Source of the DNA: Pithys albifrons albifrons
Lineage: Eukaryota > Chordata > Aves > Passeriformes > Thamnophilidae
Direction: 5' to 3'
NCBI RefSeq assembly: GCF_047495875.1
Contig: NC_092459.1
Location: 13,644,965-13,708,964, forward strand
DNA length: 64,000 nucleotides
The notes under the pieces are model-generated. The model saw only the letters and a list, made by a program, of their open reading frames with translations. It was not told the DNA's origin and ran no database searches. Below, in pieces: positions 1 to 11,798 of this stretch; the stretch's first letter is position 1; each line of letters opens with the position of its first letter. The position numbers and the translations under genes were made by a program.

Positions 1-3000
1 GCTTTCAAGAGTATCCACAGAGTCACATTAGCATTTTTGTATCCCACGGCCAAATGTTCAGGCAAAATGTAATGCGAGATAAATAATCAGCTGACTAAAT
101 TTAGTGCTCTCCACTTCTGTTTATATAAAATGATCTCCTCCTGGTGCTTGACCTCTCTCTATCCTCATTTTGAGTTCCTTGTGACAGCCTATGTCCATTA
201 TTTGTTTTAATGCTCTGTTTTTCCCTGGTGTGGTATGATGCCAGCTCAGCTCTGCTATAGACTACAATCAGTCTGGAAAACTCTGGGAATGAGAATTAAA
301 GCAGTCTTAAAGGAGTTTGTAGAATAAAAGTTCTGTCTCTTGCTACCACAAATTATTGTTATTTTACAGCAATAACAAAATGTACCCACAAGCACTGAGG
401 TCTCATTTGGACCATTATTTTGACCACATGTCTGAGCTAGTGCAGTTCTCCTTTGTGCAATTCTGCCTTTCCAGAAATACAGGGGGGATAATTATCTAGT
501 CCGAAAGAGTGTTTAGGCTTTGTGCATTCACATAATGCTTGTTTGTTGCAAAACAGTGTGTTGTTTTCATACATTATTGTTAGCAGGTTCTGACTTCCTA
601 TTTGCATGAAAAGTGCTGGGTTTCATGGAAAGCTCCAAACAACAGTGAGGCAGCAATACATCATTATCATTTCTGTTGCCTTTGTCATGGTTTGTTACTG
701 GCAGCTCACTTTTGCTAGTTGACATTGTATAACACCTGCTGCATGAGCTCTTCAGTGACCTAATACAGCAGTCCTTTATTGACCTCATTTTGTAACAAGG
801 CTTCCATTTATGCCAAGAATTTATAAAACCTACCAACAGAACAAGTAGAAAACTTTGATTTGGTGATTTTTTGGACTCCTTTTACTAAAAGAAAATAGCT
901 GAAATGTAATGGAGTGGTGGCTAAGCCCTGTACTTACATCTGAAGCACAGGAAAGGGAGGTATGCAATGATTCAGTGGCAAGGTACAGTGGGGTGACCTG
1001 TTTTTACATTTGATTGAATATACTGCATGTCTCATGAGGAACTTGCCAACAAAGGTTTAAACAAAGACTGTGTGTTAGACTCTGCCTTGTTAAGGAGGTC
1101 CCAGGATGATTTAGAGCTTTCCAGATGAGATGAGTACACACAATAAAGTGTATTGTTTCAAAGGAAGAACATCTACTTGCTGGTATGACTGTAGGGAGGC
1201 AGCAGGAAAACAGCAGTGACAGAGGGATGCCTGCATGAGTAGCATATTAAAGGTAGGCCAGAGAAAGACAATATCAAGCAGTGAGCTCATCTTGTAAGCT
1301 GCTCTTGTCACAGGCTAGCCAAGACATTGCATGGCACAGTCATTCTAGGATAAAATCTCACAATACACTTTTATTTTCAATCTGAGAAAAGGAAAGAACA
1401 ATTCTGCTCGGTGAATACTAAGAAACCTTCTGTCTTTTGAAAGGGCAGGACACATGAATTTTGTAGATCTCAAAAATCCCGAGATGTCATCTGTCCTCTC
1501 TGAGGAGTTTTCTATTGGAAAAGCATGTGGTTAACCTTTCTTTCACTAGCACTGGATATCTGTGGAGTCTGCAAACTAGAAATCAGCCTCAAGCTACATC
1601 AGGCTTACTGAGTCAGTATCAGGGAGAAATACACTTCTGGGGGCTCCTTCTGTCATATGCTTCAAAAAATGCTAATAAATTAGGAGTATTTTGATTCTCT
1701 GTGCAATGTGTAATAGAAATAATAAATTAGTTGACTTCATGCAGGATTGTGTATACTACACAGCCAAACTGTAGATGTACTTGCTTTCATTTTCCTAATT
1801 TCTGTGACTTAAATTCTTAATCACCAGCCTGCACTAACAACTTATTGAGTTAAGCTTCCTCAGGCTGATGGTGATGGTGATTTTCAGCTAAAACAATAGT
1901 AAACATGCATTGGACTGAACATTATACAGTGGCAGTTTTTAACAGAAAGGAAATTATTATTTGTTGAATATTGCTGAAGGGGCTAAAATAGTACAAATAA
2001 ACAAAAGAGAAGACAAAGACCAAAGGAAGTACAGTCTACAAAACTAATTTAAGCCTGTTTAAACTCTCTGCAAAATTCAGATGAAAAATGAAAGGGTTGC
2101 TTTATGATATTCTTCTCAATTTGGCCTGAATTCCTATTTTGTAGTTTAAAAAATCAGGATTTATCAGGACATTCATCAAGGATGAGTATATTGTTATGTA
2201 TAGGATTCCTCATTTAGGATTAAGAAGTTACTAAACACTTTAATGGAAAAAAAAGCAGCTGAAGCACCAGTGGCTCCATCCAAAAGAAAGCATTTATTAA
2301 CAGAGGAATTTGTTGGGTATTGCTTTTCTCTTTTTTGCTTGTCTTTACAAAAGGGGGCAGAAAGATCACCTAGATAAATAAACAATGTGCACAGGGTACA
2401 CCAACAGAAGTTTGGTACTGTGACACGAGAAAAAGCTGAAAAAGAGAAAGAGATTTTTAATCAAGTTTGGATTGGGAGAGATTTAAGGATGGTATCTGTA
2501 GAATGATATACTATTATTTTGATTTTCCTTGTATTTACAAAATGAGAACCTGTTTGGAAATAAAGGAAAGAAACACAGTAATTGCCCCCAAATCACTTTC
2601 CCTTTCTCTCTTGCATAACCCACTTGGAACCCAGAAAACTGGCTAACCTTTTGAATGAAAAGAAAATAAGAGTGGATGTTTGGAAGCAGGAGATACGAAA
2701 GATTAATAGGATCCAGAATAAACTTGCAGTGTATCAGGATGTCTGCTCTCCCAAGGTTCATTTTATCAGCAGAAGATCTGGAATCAGATGATCATAACTT
2801 ATATTCTACATTGTCATTCAGCACCGGAGTGTAAGGAATAGCAAACCACTAAATGACATTTCAGTCTCTCCTTTTTGGATGCAACCAGAGCTGCTCTGAG
2901 AGCTTCTCCTCCTTGTAGCACTGTGTGTGCACCAGTATAAGGATCAGCTCTCTGCTAAAGGATCAGCAAAAGGAGGAAAACCTCAGCAAAATTAACATTT

Positions 3001-5529
3001 CCTAGACGAATGTAACTGAGGAGTCAGGAATTGTTGAAGCAGTTCCTGTGCAGATCTTCTGTTTCATTGTTATTACTTTCAAATCAGATCATGCAGGTAG
3101 TTCAGTATAATGGGCTTGGTTGACAAAATAATTACTGGAACCGTTCTCATGCTATCTTCAAAGATAGGAGGTGATTCCAGAAGCATTTTCCCAGAGCATA
3201 CTTCTTACTGCAACAACACCGAAGGACTCAAGAAGAGCTGGATAAAGAACTTAATGTTGCTTAGCAATCCTAAATCCACGGAACAGTGCCCAACTAGGTG
3301 ACAACATACAACATTTACACAACTATAAGTTGTAAAATGCCTCTTGGTTTAGAAAATTAATGAAAGCAAACTATAATAAAAGTATGTAAAAGAACAATTT
3401 AATAGTAACATGAAGAATAAAGAGGAATGGCATTGGGAATATGGCTTGCAGAGTTCTCTGGGTCTCTAAATTCTGAGCAGAATCCTTTCAGTGTGCCAAG
3501 AGGAGACTCTGAATACAGCAATATCCTTAACCAAATCCCCGAAATCCTCTTCCTTATCTAACAAAACCTCTTTAGTGCTTTGTCTGCCTAGGATGCAAAT
3601 GTAATGATGTGTATTAATTATAAAATCATAAAAATTTAGGCAGAGGTAGCACAGCTCATCAATTCATCCTAACATTGTACCAGCGGGTTTCTCACTGGGC
3701 CTTGTCCGAGGAGCTGCTAAAGACTTGGAGTGAGTGAAATTGCTGTAAACAGTTTAATTTCAAAGCTCTGCTCCTCACCGTTAGAAGGTTCTGGAGACTA
3801 TTATGAGGCTTCCCTTTGTCTTTGCTCCACAGGATAAATGTCTCTTATTCTCCTAAACTTTCTGTATGGTTACAGACCTTCAATGGCTCTGATTGCTCCC
3901 TTATGGATTCTGCCCTGGGGATCATGTCTTCTACTCATTTGTTGAAGGTGATGGAAAGTTCGTGACAGCAGCCAAGGGACTCCTGCACTTTTTGCCACAT
4001 TCTGCTCTTCTGCATCTTCCTTCAGTGCACCACACTCAATGTTTGTGCCCTAAGTAAGACAGTTGTTATATTTACCCAGAAAAACAAGATTCCTTCTAGT
4101 GCTGAAAAATCCCTGTTGCTCAGGAAGGGTCACTGGTTGGGATGGATGTAGCAGGACAGAACGGTGGGTTTCAAACTTTTACATTCCCTTAGTTCCTGTG
4201 TCTCTCAGAACTGCCATTTCCTTTGTGTAGCTCAACCCTTGTTACATTTTAACAAATTCTGCTACACTTTAACAGCTTTGGGCCGTCTTTGCACTTTTGC
4301 GGAGCAGAAAAGTTGCAACAGTAATTTGGAGGTTATTAACACAGTATTGGGGAAATCAATTAAATGGCCTGTGGGATCTAGGACTAGATCTGGTCTGGCA
4401 GAGCTGCAGGACTAAGATGCAAAGCAGGAAAGGCACCATTAAAAAAAGCCTGGGAGCAAGATTTGCAGAAAACAATTGTTTTCTGCTGTCCCTCCAGCAT
4501 ATGCATAATTTCACAGCACAGCAAGCAGCAGTCGGGACTGTGCACAGCACAGTCAGTCAGGGCATTCTCCACCATTTGCCCCTCCCATTTATCCTGGGTG
4601 AGTGAACAAGCTGTGGCAGGCACAGGTGGTGAGCGTGGCTCCATTTAGGCTTCTTGCTCTCTGTCTTGTGCCATCTGCTCCTCCTTGCTCCTGCAAATAC
4701 CATGCAGGAGACAGCAGAGAATCCTGTTAAGGTTAATCTGAGATCTCTCTTTCCTTTAAGGCCTATTCCTCTGGCTTTCAGGTGATCAAGCACATTTTCT
4801 ACAGCCAGTCCCCCCATATTTGGAGCCCATCTCCTTGACTATGAGACACCCCCTTTTTTTCAAGGGACAAGATGATTTTGGAGGGGGAGTTCCTTTATCT
4901 ACATGGCTGCTGTGACTTCTTAAAAGTCCTAGCTGAGTCCTCTCCCTATTTACAGTATCATAGTACCTGAAGCTGATCTCATCCCAGCAGCTGTTGTCCT
5001 GCTGCCTCCCTCAGCCCCAGATGCATGTTCTTATCCCTTGTGTTGCACAAGCTCTTATAATTGTGTGCTGAGCTGACTCAGAGCTACAGCGGCTGGGAAA
5101 TAATCACTTTCTTGGTGGAGCCAGCTGTCAGCCCCCTGAACTCTATCAGCATGTGGTTGCATTAGAAGGAATGCTAGCAAAATTAAAAGGATGGGAATGT
5201 AGCTGGGAAGTCCTGCAGATGGCAGGGCTACAGTAGCCCAGACTTTATATCATTGACTACCATACAATTGCATGGCCCTTTCTGTTGTTTGTGATGTACT
5301 TTGAAAGGGTCCATGTTTCTTCACACATCTCTCTGACCACTTCCAAGTAGATATCCAGCCTACTCTACTGCAGCTGCTAATGGTGAATGTGGTGTGCTTC
5401 TCATTCAACAACAGGTTTCAAATGGTGATGTTAAAACTTTCTACCTGCTACTGAGTTCGGTGGTAAAGATGGATGATTGACCAACACACAGATGTCACCC
5501 AATTGTGGAAACATGGCCTAATTGTACAG
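1..5529. other. Intergenic DNA, no gene recognised
   Basis: AT-rich single-copy-looking DNA. All open frames are short (longest about 100 codons, 4297-4605, with overlapping frames open on both strands), and none resembles a protein I know. I see no CR1 tail, LTR, tRNA or long tandem repeat. It lies in the distal part of the intergenic interval upstream of MBOAT2. Enhancers could be present but cannot be called without cross-species alignment. Confidence 0.6.
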
Positions 5530-5877
5530 CTTTGCATCACTTCCTCTCAATTCCCCCTCATGTCTTCTGAATGTTTTTCCCATGTGTCAAAACCACTTTG
5601 AGTTCTAAACCTGTCAGTCAATATCCTTTCAGTCTCTCAGTTTCAGGTTGTCTGCAAATTTAATAGAACTGTTCCCTTGTCCATCATCCAGGTTGCAGAT
5701 GAAACTTTGAACGAAACTGGATCTGGGCCAGACACTTCCAGCCCCAGGATTGATAGAAAAATCCTGCTTGATTGATCCCTCAGTTTAAACAGTGGTCCAT
5801 TAATAATTACTCTTGCATATTGGTGCCCAGTTAGATTTTGCACCTACCTTCCATTAGTTTCCACTAAATGAGTTTTA
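5530..5877 (-). mobile_element. Ancient CR1-family LINE relic (reverse transcriptase region)
   Basis: On the minus strand, the open frame at 5643-5843 contains GHQYARVIINGPLFK and further on SSATWMMDKGT. This matches the order of the CR1 ORF2 reverse transcriptase segment just before the YADD-type catalytic block (WL.GR.QRVVI.G motif, then a D/EG-type loop). The nucleotide stretch around 5650-5700 (TCATCCAGG context) matches the same part of CR1 found better preserved at 46262-47870. It is heavily diverged and broken, with no 3' tail. It is probably an old CR1/L3-like copy predating the younger avian subfamilies. The outer boundaries are approximate. Confidence 0.6.
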
Positions 5878-8800
5878 AAATTTATCCTTCCCAACTGCAT
5901 CACACCTTCACTGTATTGATGGGCTCTCATACACCAAAATGATGGGCACTTTCAGGGACAGTTTATTTGATGCTTGAAGGCAGATTTTTTTTCTGTGCTC
6001 AAGGCCACCTGAGTGCACAGTATCTATTCTTCCTGAATGCGTAGTGTCTCATCTTCCCAGGATGATGGGAAATTAATACAGTGATTTCACAACAGAGTGA
6101 CAATAAATAAATTACCTGTCACTGGACTATATTTTCTTCTAGGATTTGCAGAGTTTAGCAGTCAACATCTTCCCCATCCCTTTCGTTGTGCCTGTGAATG
6201 AAAAATCTGCTGACTTTTTTCACAGGAAAGCAAAAAAATGAAGCCTTGTTAGAGGTGACTGTTCTCCAGTTTTGCAACTAGGAAGGCCATGTATGCTTTT
6301 CTTTGTGGAAGTGGGACACGTATGTGGCATCCCCATGGTGGTAGAGTGTGCATATTATTTAAACAATAGTTCCTTGCACATTCCAAGAACCAGTTGGGAT
6401 TGTAAACCCAGCTGCTCCCAAAATTGAGTCTTTATATCTACATTCTATGATACAGCATCTTCAGTGTTCTTCTTTAAAATACTGTGTTTGGTTTTTTTAT
6501 CTCACTCTTTTACAGTTCCCTACTCGCTGTGGGTGTTTGTTACAAAAGGGAAGGACATGGCAGGTAATCCCTGCCTTGTGGATACTACCTGTTTAGACAT
6601 TGCTTTCCTTGGTAAGCTGAAAGGGAAGGAAAAAGGTGCATGGCAGTGAAACTATAGAAATAATGTCAATTAATAATAGCTAAAGGAAGAAAAAACACCA
6701 CTCGGTCTTTCTTTCCACAGTATTTAGAGGAAAGCTTAACAGTGGGCTCAAACCAATTAAATTCTTACATAAACCAGTCGTCATCTCCACTTTTGCCCAG
6801 GGGCCAGACCTTGTGGCCTGGCTGCAGTAGGTTTTGCCTAGAGGCAGTGTTGAGTTTGCTTAGTGAGAATGTGAGATTTGAAGTGGGCACATGTATGCTG
6901 CCCACTTTGAAGACACAAAATCTGCTTTACATATAAGCAGACAATCATCTAACAGAGTATGAAATACTTAATTAGCTAATCACAATCACTTTAAGGTGAG
7001 TGAGGAAATGTTTTCCGTCATTGGATAGCACACACATTCATTGTAGTGGTAGTCAGCTCAGAGATGTTATTTTCTCTCCTCTTATACAAGAGAGAAATTG
7101 TAGAAATCACCAGATTTTTTCCCATTCTAACTGAATTATTTTGCTGGTTGTGATAAAGAAGTCTCTGTAGTAAGTTGGATAGAATTAGGTCACAACAACA
7201 TGCAGTCAGTCCCTGCGTCTGCCAGACATTTCAGTTTTGACCTTTACTGTCCACAGTACTGGAGTTAATTATGACGAGAGAGTACTTACCACTTTTAGTC
7301 TTTCACAGAAATCTCTTAGCCAAACTGCTTACTAATGTTAATGTAGTGTCTGTTGGTAGCTTCTATGCTTTTTAAGACCGTGTGACATCTACCACCATTG
7401 TAGCAGACCACAATAATGACCTTCAAAATTGTGTTGCATTTAGATGCTACTTCTGGTAATTACTGAGGGCCCTGATATGTATATTATAAGGGACGTGAAT
7501 CCCCTTTGCCCTGCACCTTGCTGGGTCATATGTATTGCTGCAAATTCAAGGTAAATATCTGCTCTGATGTTTCCTATTTTATGATCAGTTTCTGAGATAT
7601 AAATTATTACCTCACCACATAGTGATGAAAACATCTTCAGGCAGAAAGGCATTAAGTTTCCATCTTCCCCTACAGCAGAAAATCCACGGGGGGTGGTGCT
7701 GCATGTCTAATTGTGACTTAGCACTTCTGGAAAGTAACAGAGAACTTCCAGAAAGATGTTGATCCTATCCCACCACTTGGAAGTAGTGGGAAAAAAAAAA
7801 AACCAGGAAAGCCCCAGTCACCCACAGAAAGCTGCTGTCTTAAAAGAGAGAAACTTCCCCAAACAGGAACAGGTCTCTCAGAAAAGGTTTCAAGGTCTCT
7901 TTCAAGGGGATCTCTCCTGAAAAAGCATTGGGTTATTGTCCCCTGCAAGCAAGAAGTCACAGTAAGAGCTGTGTGGGAGGTCCTTCACAATATGCCTTGA
8001 ATATAGAAAGAGGAGTATGTGTTTAATTCTAATTTTGCTGCCTGAAAAAGGAAATAAAATGCTTAAAAAAATGTATTCCTAAACTCGGTGAAATCTGCCA
8101 CAGCCGAATAGCTGTAATGCCAAGATATCTGCCCACAGTCTAATTAAAGAGATGTTTTATTAAGCAAACAACATCTGACACTACCACGGCAGTGTCAGCC
8201 TGCTCTTGCTTGAATGAAGCAGCCAAAAAGGCTACGTTGAATGTAGTTCAGGAGTTTTCCAAGCTGCTTATTTTACAGCTATGCAGATATTTCTCCTTAA
8301 AGCAAAGGAAGTAGAAATATCAGTAACTGCTATTCTAAGTTACCACCCTCCAGACTTTTTATGAATAGGATCTCACATTTCAAGGTTTAAGCACTCATTA
8401 ATTTTTTTTAGCTTCCAGTAACTACAGTACCCATTTTATTAAAAACCCTTTTAAGCTTTTCAGCAGGTTTCCTCATGGAATCCACCTAGTTAATTCTGGT
8501 ACAATTAACTAATATCAGGGTGTTTCCCTTAGGGATTTACACTTCTTTATCAGTTCAGATAAAATTCTAATGGACCCAAAGCATCACAATAACAGAATGA
8601 TGCATACTGGATGACAAGACCAAGGGTAGGGAAGGACTTGTATAAAGTTAATTTTCAGTCAGAGTTCCTCCTCCACAACCACTACTTACTCTATTTCTTT
8701 AAACATTGAAGACATTCTTGTTTTTTAAAAATACTTCCTCCTCCCCCCTCCCATATTTCAGGTTGTAAGATATTAAATCTGTAATTTTTGTCAAGATATC

Positions 8801-10439
8801 AAATATACTTCAACTACAAGTTTCCAAGGATCTATTATAAACAGTTGTCTGCAGAAATGTTGTTTTAACACCTATTCCTCATAGACATCCTGGATACTCT
8901 TGCCACATATTTATTGTCAACAAATGTTTGCAACACTTGCAGAAATATTTGGGCATTTGCCCACAACCTAAATTTGATGTGACTCAAAATATAAATATCA
9001 CTGGTTTAAGCTGTTGCAGTGTATTAGCCATAGCAACTAGGTTTTCAGCTTTTGTTTTTATATGGTTCCCCAAAGACTCTGAAGAGACTAACTTCTCTCC
9101 CCCAGCACAGGAATAACAGATGGTGTCAGTCAGGTAGACCTGCCAGGGTGTGTATGAACAGACAGTCAGGACATGAGAAGACTGACTCTGGAAACACAGC
9201 AAAGAACAACAGCCAAAACGTCCCTTTTCATAACTGTTTGGGCAAGAAACTTGTTTCTTCTTCATCTTCTCCTGAGCCAAGGACAGTGGTTGGGAGATCA
9301 TTTCAAATGCACTCAGATGCATCCTGAAATTTAAAAACAGAGGTTGAAACAGAGACAAGGCTGAAGGTCCTGCAGGAGGGGCTTGAATTCCAAAACCTTG
9401 TGCAAAATTGGCTCTCACAAACTATGTAAACTTTCCTTTTCCATTTAAAGGCTTGTGATGGATGAGTAGTCAGAAGAGCAGACATAAGGTCTTCCTATCT
9501 CTAAAATCTAAGAATATGTTCAAGTGCTGGCTTCCAAAACCACTTTTCTCTTTTGCAGCAGAAATCTACTCTGAGTTCATGGTACTTTTGTGCCCACATG
9601 GTATTTATAGTCTAGAGATTCCTGTGGGGGGTTTGGGTTAGTGAGAAGCTGCTCATGAAATCAGTCCCCAATTTCCATGACACATGAACTGTGTTATGAA
9701 GTAGTGGCTCAGAGTCCCATGCTGAGGAAGAACAATTCTGGAAAATTCATAAAAAGGTGGAATAATTGACTGGACTTGAGGCATCATCCTACAGCACTTG
9801 AGTTTCCTCACATTTAGACTTCATTGTTCAGAGAATTCCTGGAATAAGAGCTTATGTGGAAAACCATATGTTTTCCAAGGCATTGGTTCACAGAACACCA
9901 TAAGCAATTGGAATATCCAAGTCAGCTTCATAGCTTTTCCCTGAAAAAAGGTTTGGTGGATCCCAATTCATAGACCGTTTTGTGTGAGAGTGTGAGGCTG
10001 CTTAACCTGGTCTGGCAAGGCCCTTTCAGCTTTTGGTCGTAGCTCTGCCCCTTTCATTTCTGTATCACCCATTCTTGACTGAATAAAAGGGTGTGATTTC
10101 CCATCATGGAAACTCTTCCCAGGGCATATCAATTTGTGCAGTGATACAAAGTACCTGATAAGAGCCCAGCGTGGTGGCAGTGGTGATGGTGCTTGAAACA
10201 GATTACTCTGTTTCAATATCATCTCTCTAAAATGGTGTAATGTCTGGTTAAGAAAACAATATTTTAAGTGGAAAATGAAGAAAAAAAAATTCAAGTGTTC
10301 TGTTCAGCCCTTTAAAAGGTTAATGTGTTAAGGAAGGAAGTGTTTCACTTGTGATAAAATGCCTTTTTATAATTTTTATATTTATGATTATAATTCAAAT
10401 ACTTGAGAATGTCTCATTTTTACAAGAGCATGTAGTGAT
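5878..10439. other. Intergenic DNA, no gene recognised
   Basis: No recognised gene or repeat family. There is a 12-bp A run at 7791-7802 and a C/T-rich tract near 8731-8752. The longest frame (minus strand, 8984-9418, 144 codons) has no domain or family resemblance and overlaps an open frame on the other strand, so I treat it as chance. Confidence 0.55.
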
Positions 10440-10712
10440 GGGACACAGGGGAATGGCTTCAAACTAGAAGAGAGTAGGCTTAGATTACATATTGGGAGGA
10501 ATTCTTTGCTGTGAGGGTGGTGAGGCACTGGCTGTCCAGAGAAGTTGTGGATGTTTCATCCCTGGAAGTGTTCAAGGCCAGGTTGAATGGGGCTCTGAGC
10601 AACCAGAGATAGTGAAAGGTGTCCCTGCCCATGGCAGAGGGTTTGGAACCAGATGATCTTTAAGGACCCTCCTAACCCAAGCCATTCTAGGATTCTATGA
10701 TTTTATGATTCT
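10440..10712 (+). mobile_element. CR1 LINE, 3' end, sense orientation
   Basis: Good match along its whole length to the 3'UTR of avian CR1. The recognisable blocks occur in order: the GTGAGGGTGGTGAGGCACTGG block at 10514-10534, the CCCTGGAAGTGTTCAAGGCC block, GTGTCCCTGCCCATGGCAG at about 10620-10638, the ATGATCTTTAAGGACCCTCC block, and the terminal CATTCTAGGATTCTATGAT repeat at 10683-10701. It is 5' truncated, as most CR1 copies are, and lacks all of ORF2. CR1 usually leaves no clear target-site duplication and none is seen. Confidence 0.92.
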
Positions 10713-10847
10713 CTAATTTTCGAAGTGTCCTGATTAAGAGCAAAATATTAAAAAGGTCTCAGTGTTTTTGTTTCTGACTAGCTCTAATTATTCATGACAT
10801 TATCCTCACCTACATATAGGCAAAGCTGCTTTATTTTCAAGCAATTT

Positions 10848-10860
10848 TGTCATGTCTTAG
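10848..10860. repeat. Left target-site duplication of 5S-SINE copy A
   Basis: TGTCATGTCTTAG immediately precedes the SINE. A near-identical TGTCATGTCATTG follows it at 11168-11180. The first nine bases are identical and the remainder differ by two bases. This brackets the SINE as one retroposition event. Confidence 0.75.
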
Positions 10861-11167
10861 GGCAGTTAAATGCCTCCCTGACACCCAATCCCATCAGATC
10901 TCGGAAGCTGAGCAGGGCCAGCCCCGGTTAGTACATGGATGGGAGACCTCTCGGGAATACCAGAGGCTGTAGGTTCTAGTCCTGAGGACTTCACTGTCAC
11001 CATCCAAGCTCGCTCGGCTGTGGCAGATGAACCTCAGGAGTTAAAGGGTGGGGCCAGTTCTGCACACGCTGTGCCTCACCTAAAAAATCCACTGCACAGG
11101 CTGGAAGGGCACACCCATGTGGGGAGAGCCCTTCTCAAATCTTCGTTCATGAAGCCAAGCCACACAA
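10861..11167 (+). mobile_element. 5S rRNA-derived SINE, copy A (full length)
   Basis: The first 115 bp or so (10861-10975) align along their length with vertebrate 5S rRNA, including TCAGATCTCGGAAGCT (10896-10911), AGCAGGG and TGGATGGGAGACC, which are the 5S internal promoter blocks. A body of about 190 bp follows that is not 5S, ending in a short CACACA tail. It is flanked by a slightly mismatched 13-bp target-site duplication. It shares start point, body and end with copy B at 30970-31279, differing at about 29 positions by hand alignment. Many differences are CpG to TpG/CpA changes in this copy, indicating that it is the older one. The 80-codon frame across it is incidental. The mobilising LINE is not evident; an RTE- or L2-type partner is possible. 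Confidence 0.9.
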
Positions 11168-11180
11168 TGTCATGTCATTG
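11168..11180. repeat. Right target-site duplication of 5S-SINE copy A
   Basis: TGTCATGTCATTG follows the CACACA tail and matches the sequence just before the element at 10848-10860, with a 9-bp identical core. Confidence 0.7.
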
Positions 11181-11214
11181 AGAAAACTACAACATGAGTG
11201 AGATGGGCATATTT

Positions 11215-11298
11215 ATATTATATAAATTTATATAATATATAAAAATGTAAATTTATATAAATATACCCATATTATATATAAATATGGGTATATTTATA
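11215..11298. repeat. AT-rich inverted repeat (cruciform-capable)
   Basis: An almost pure A/T block ends in a perfect palindrome. The left arm 11256-11273 (TATAAATATACCCATATT) and the right arm 11281-11298 are exact reverse complements, 18 bp each, around a 7-base ATATATA spacer. A CCC/GGG triplet within each arm makes pairing specific rather than generic AT pairing. It starts 75 bp after the right duplication of the SINE and is not part of the SINE, because copy B lacks it. Confidence 0.9.
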
Positions 11299-11756
11299 GA
11301 ACTGGGTTCCAAGTGGTCTCAGCCCATGACAGCAGGATGGCACTCGAGACAGCCTGGTCCCAGAATGCAGGACAGCTGTTTTGTTGTCCATCTGGACCAC
11401 CATTCTGACACTTGAGGTCACGAGACATTGAAAACACAATTTACTGGATATGGTTCCCCATTACCCACCCCATGGCTGTGCTCCTCTTCACATAACTACT
11501 GGCCCTGAAATTCCCACCTTCTCCTAAATTCCCTCTTCCCCCAGAAAAGAAAGTGCAGACACTTCATTCCTGTTTAACAGCCTGGGGAACTGCCAGGATG
11601 AGGAAATGAAACTTGAGGCAGAAGGTCAGGTAACAAGTGGTCTTTGTGGCAGATCCGTCCCAGGAGGTTGTCCAACACTGTTTGCTGCAGGGATTCCGAT
11701 GGGATTTAGATCGAGATTAACCAAGACTGCTGACTGTAGCCTGGCTTTGTGCTGTG

Positions 11757-11798
11757 CTGGCTGCTGTTCTTGCTGGCTGCTGTTCTTGCTGGCTGCTG
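11757..11798 (+). repeat. 16-bp tandem repeat, 2.6 copies
   Basis: The unit CTGGCTGCTGTTCTTG occurs at 11757-11772, exactly again at 11773-11788, and partially (first 10 bp) at 11789-11798. The 16-bp period is not a multiple of three, so it is not protein-driven. It inflates small overlapping frames on both strands here. Confidence 0.9.

Noticed and set aside
8984..9418. 144-codon minus-strand frame
   Set aside because: No recognisable domain, an overlapping open frame on the plus strand, no splice context, and ordinary intergenic composition.
10861..10975. Functional 5S rRNA gene
   Set aside because: 5S similarity is clear, but the 5' end is altered, substitutions occur in the conserved part, there is no T-run terminator, and the sequence continues into the same body as another copy with target-site duplications. 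It is a SINE head.
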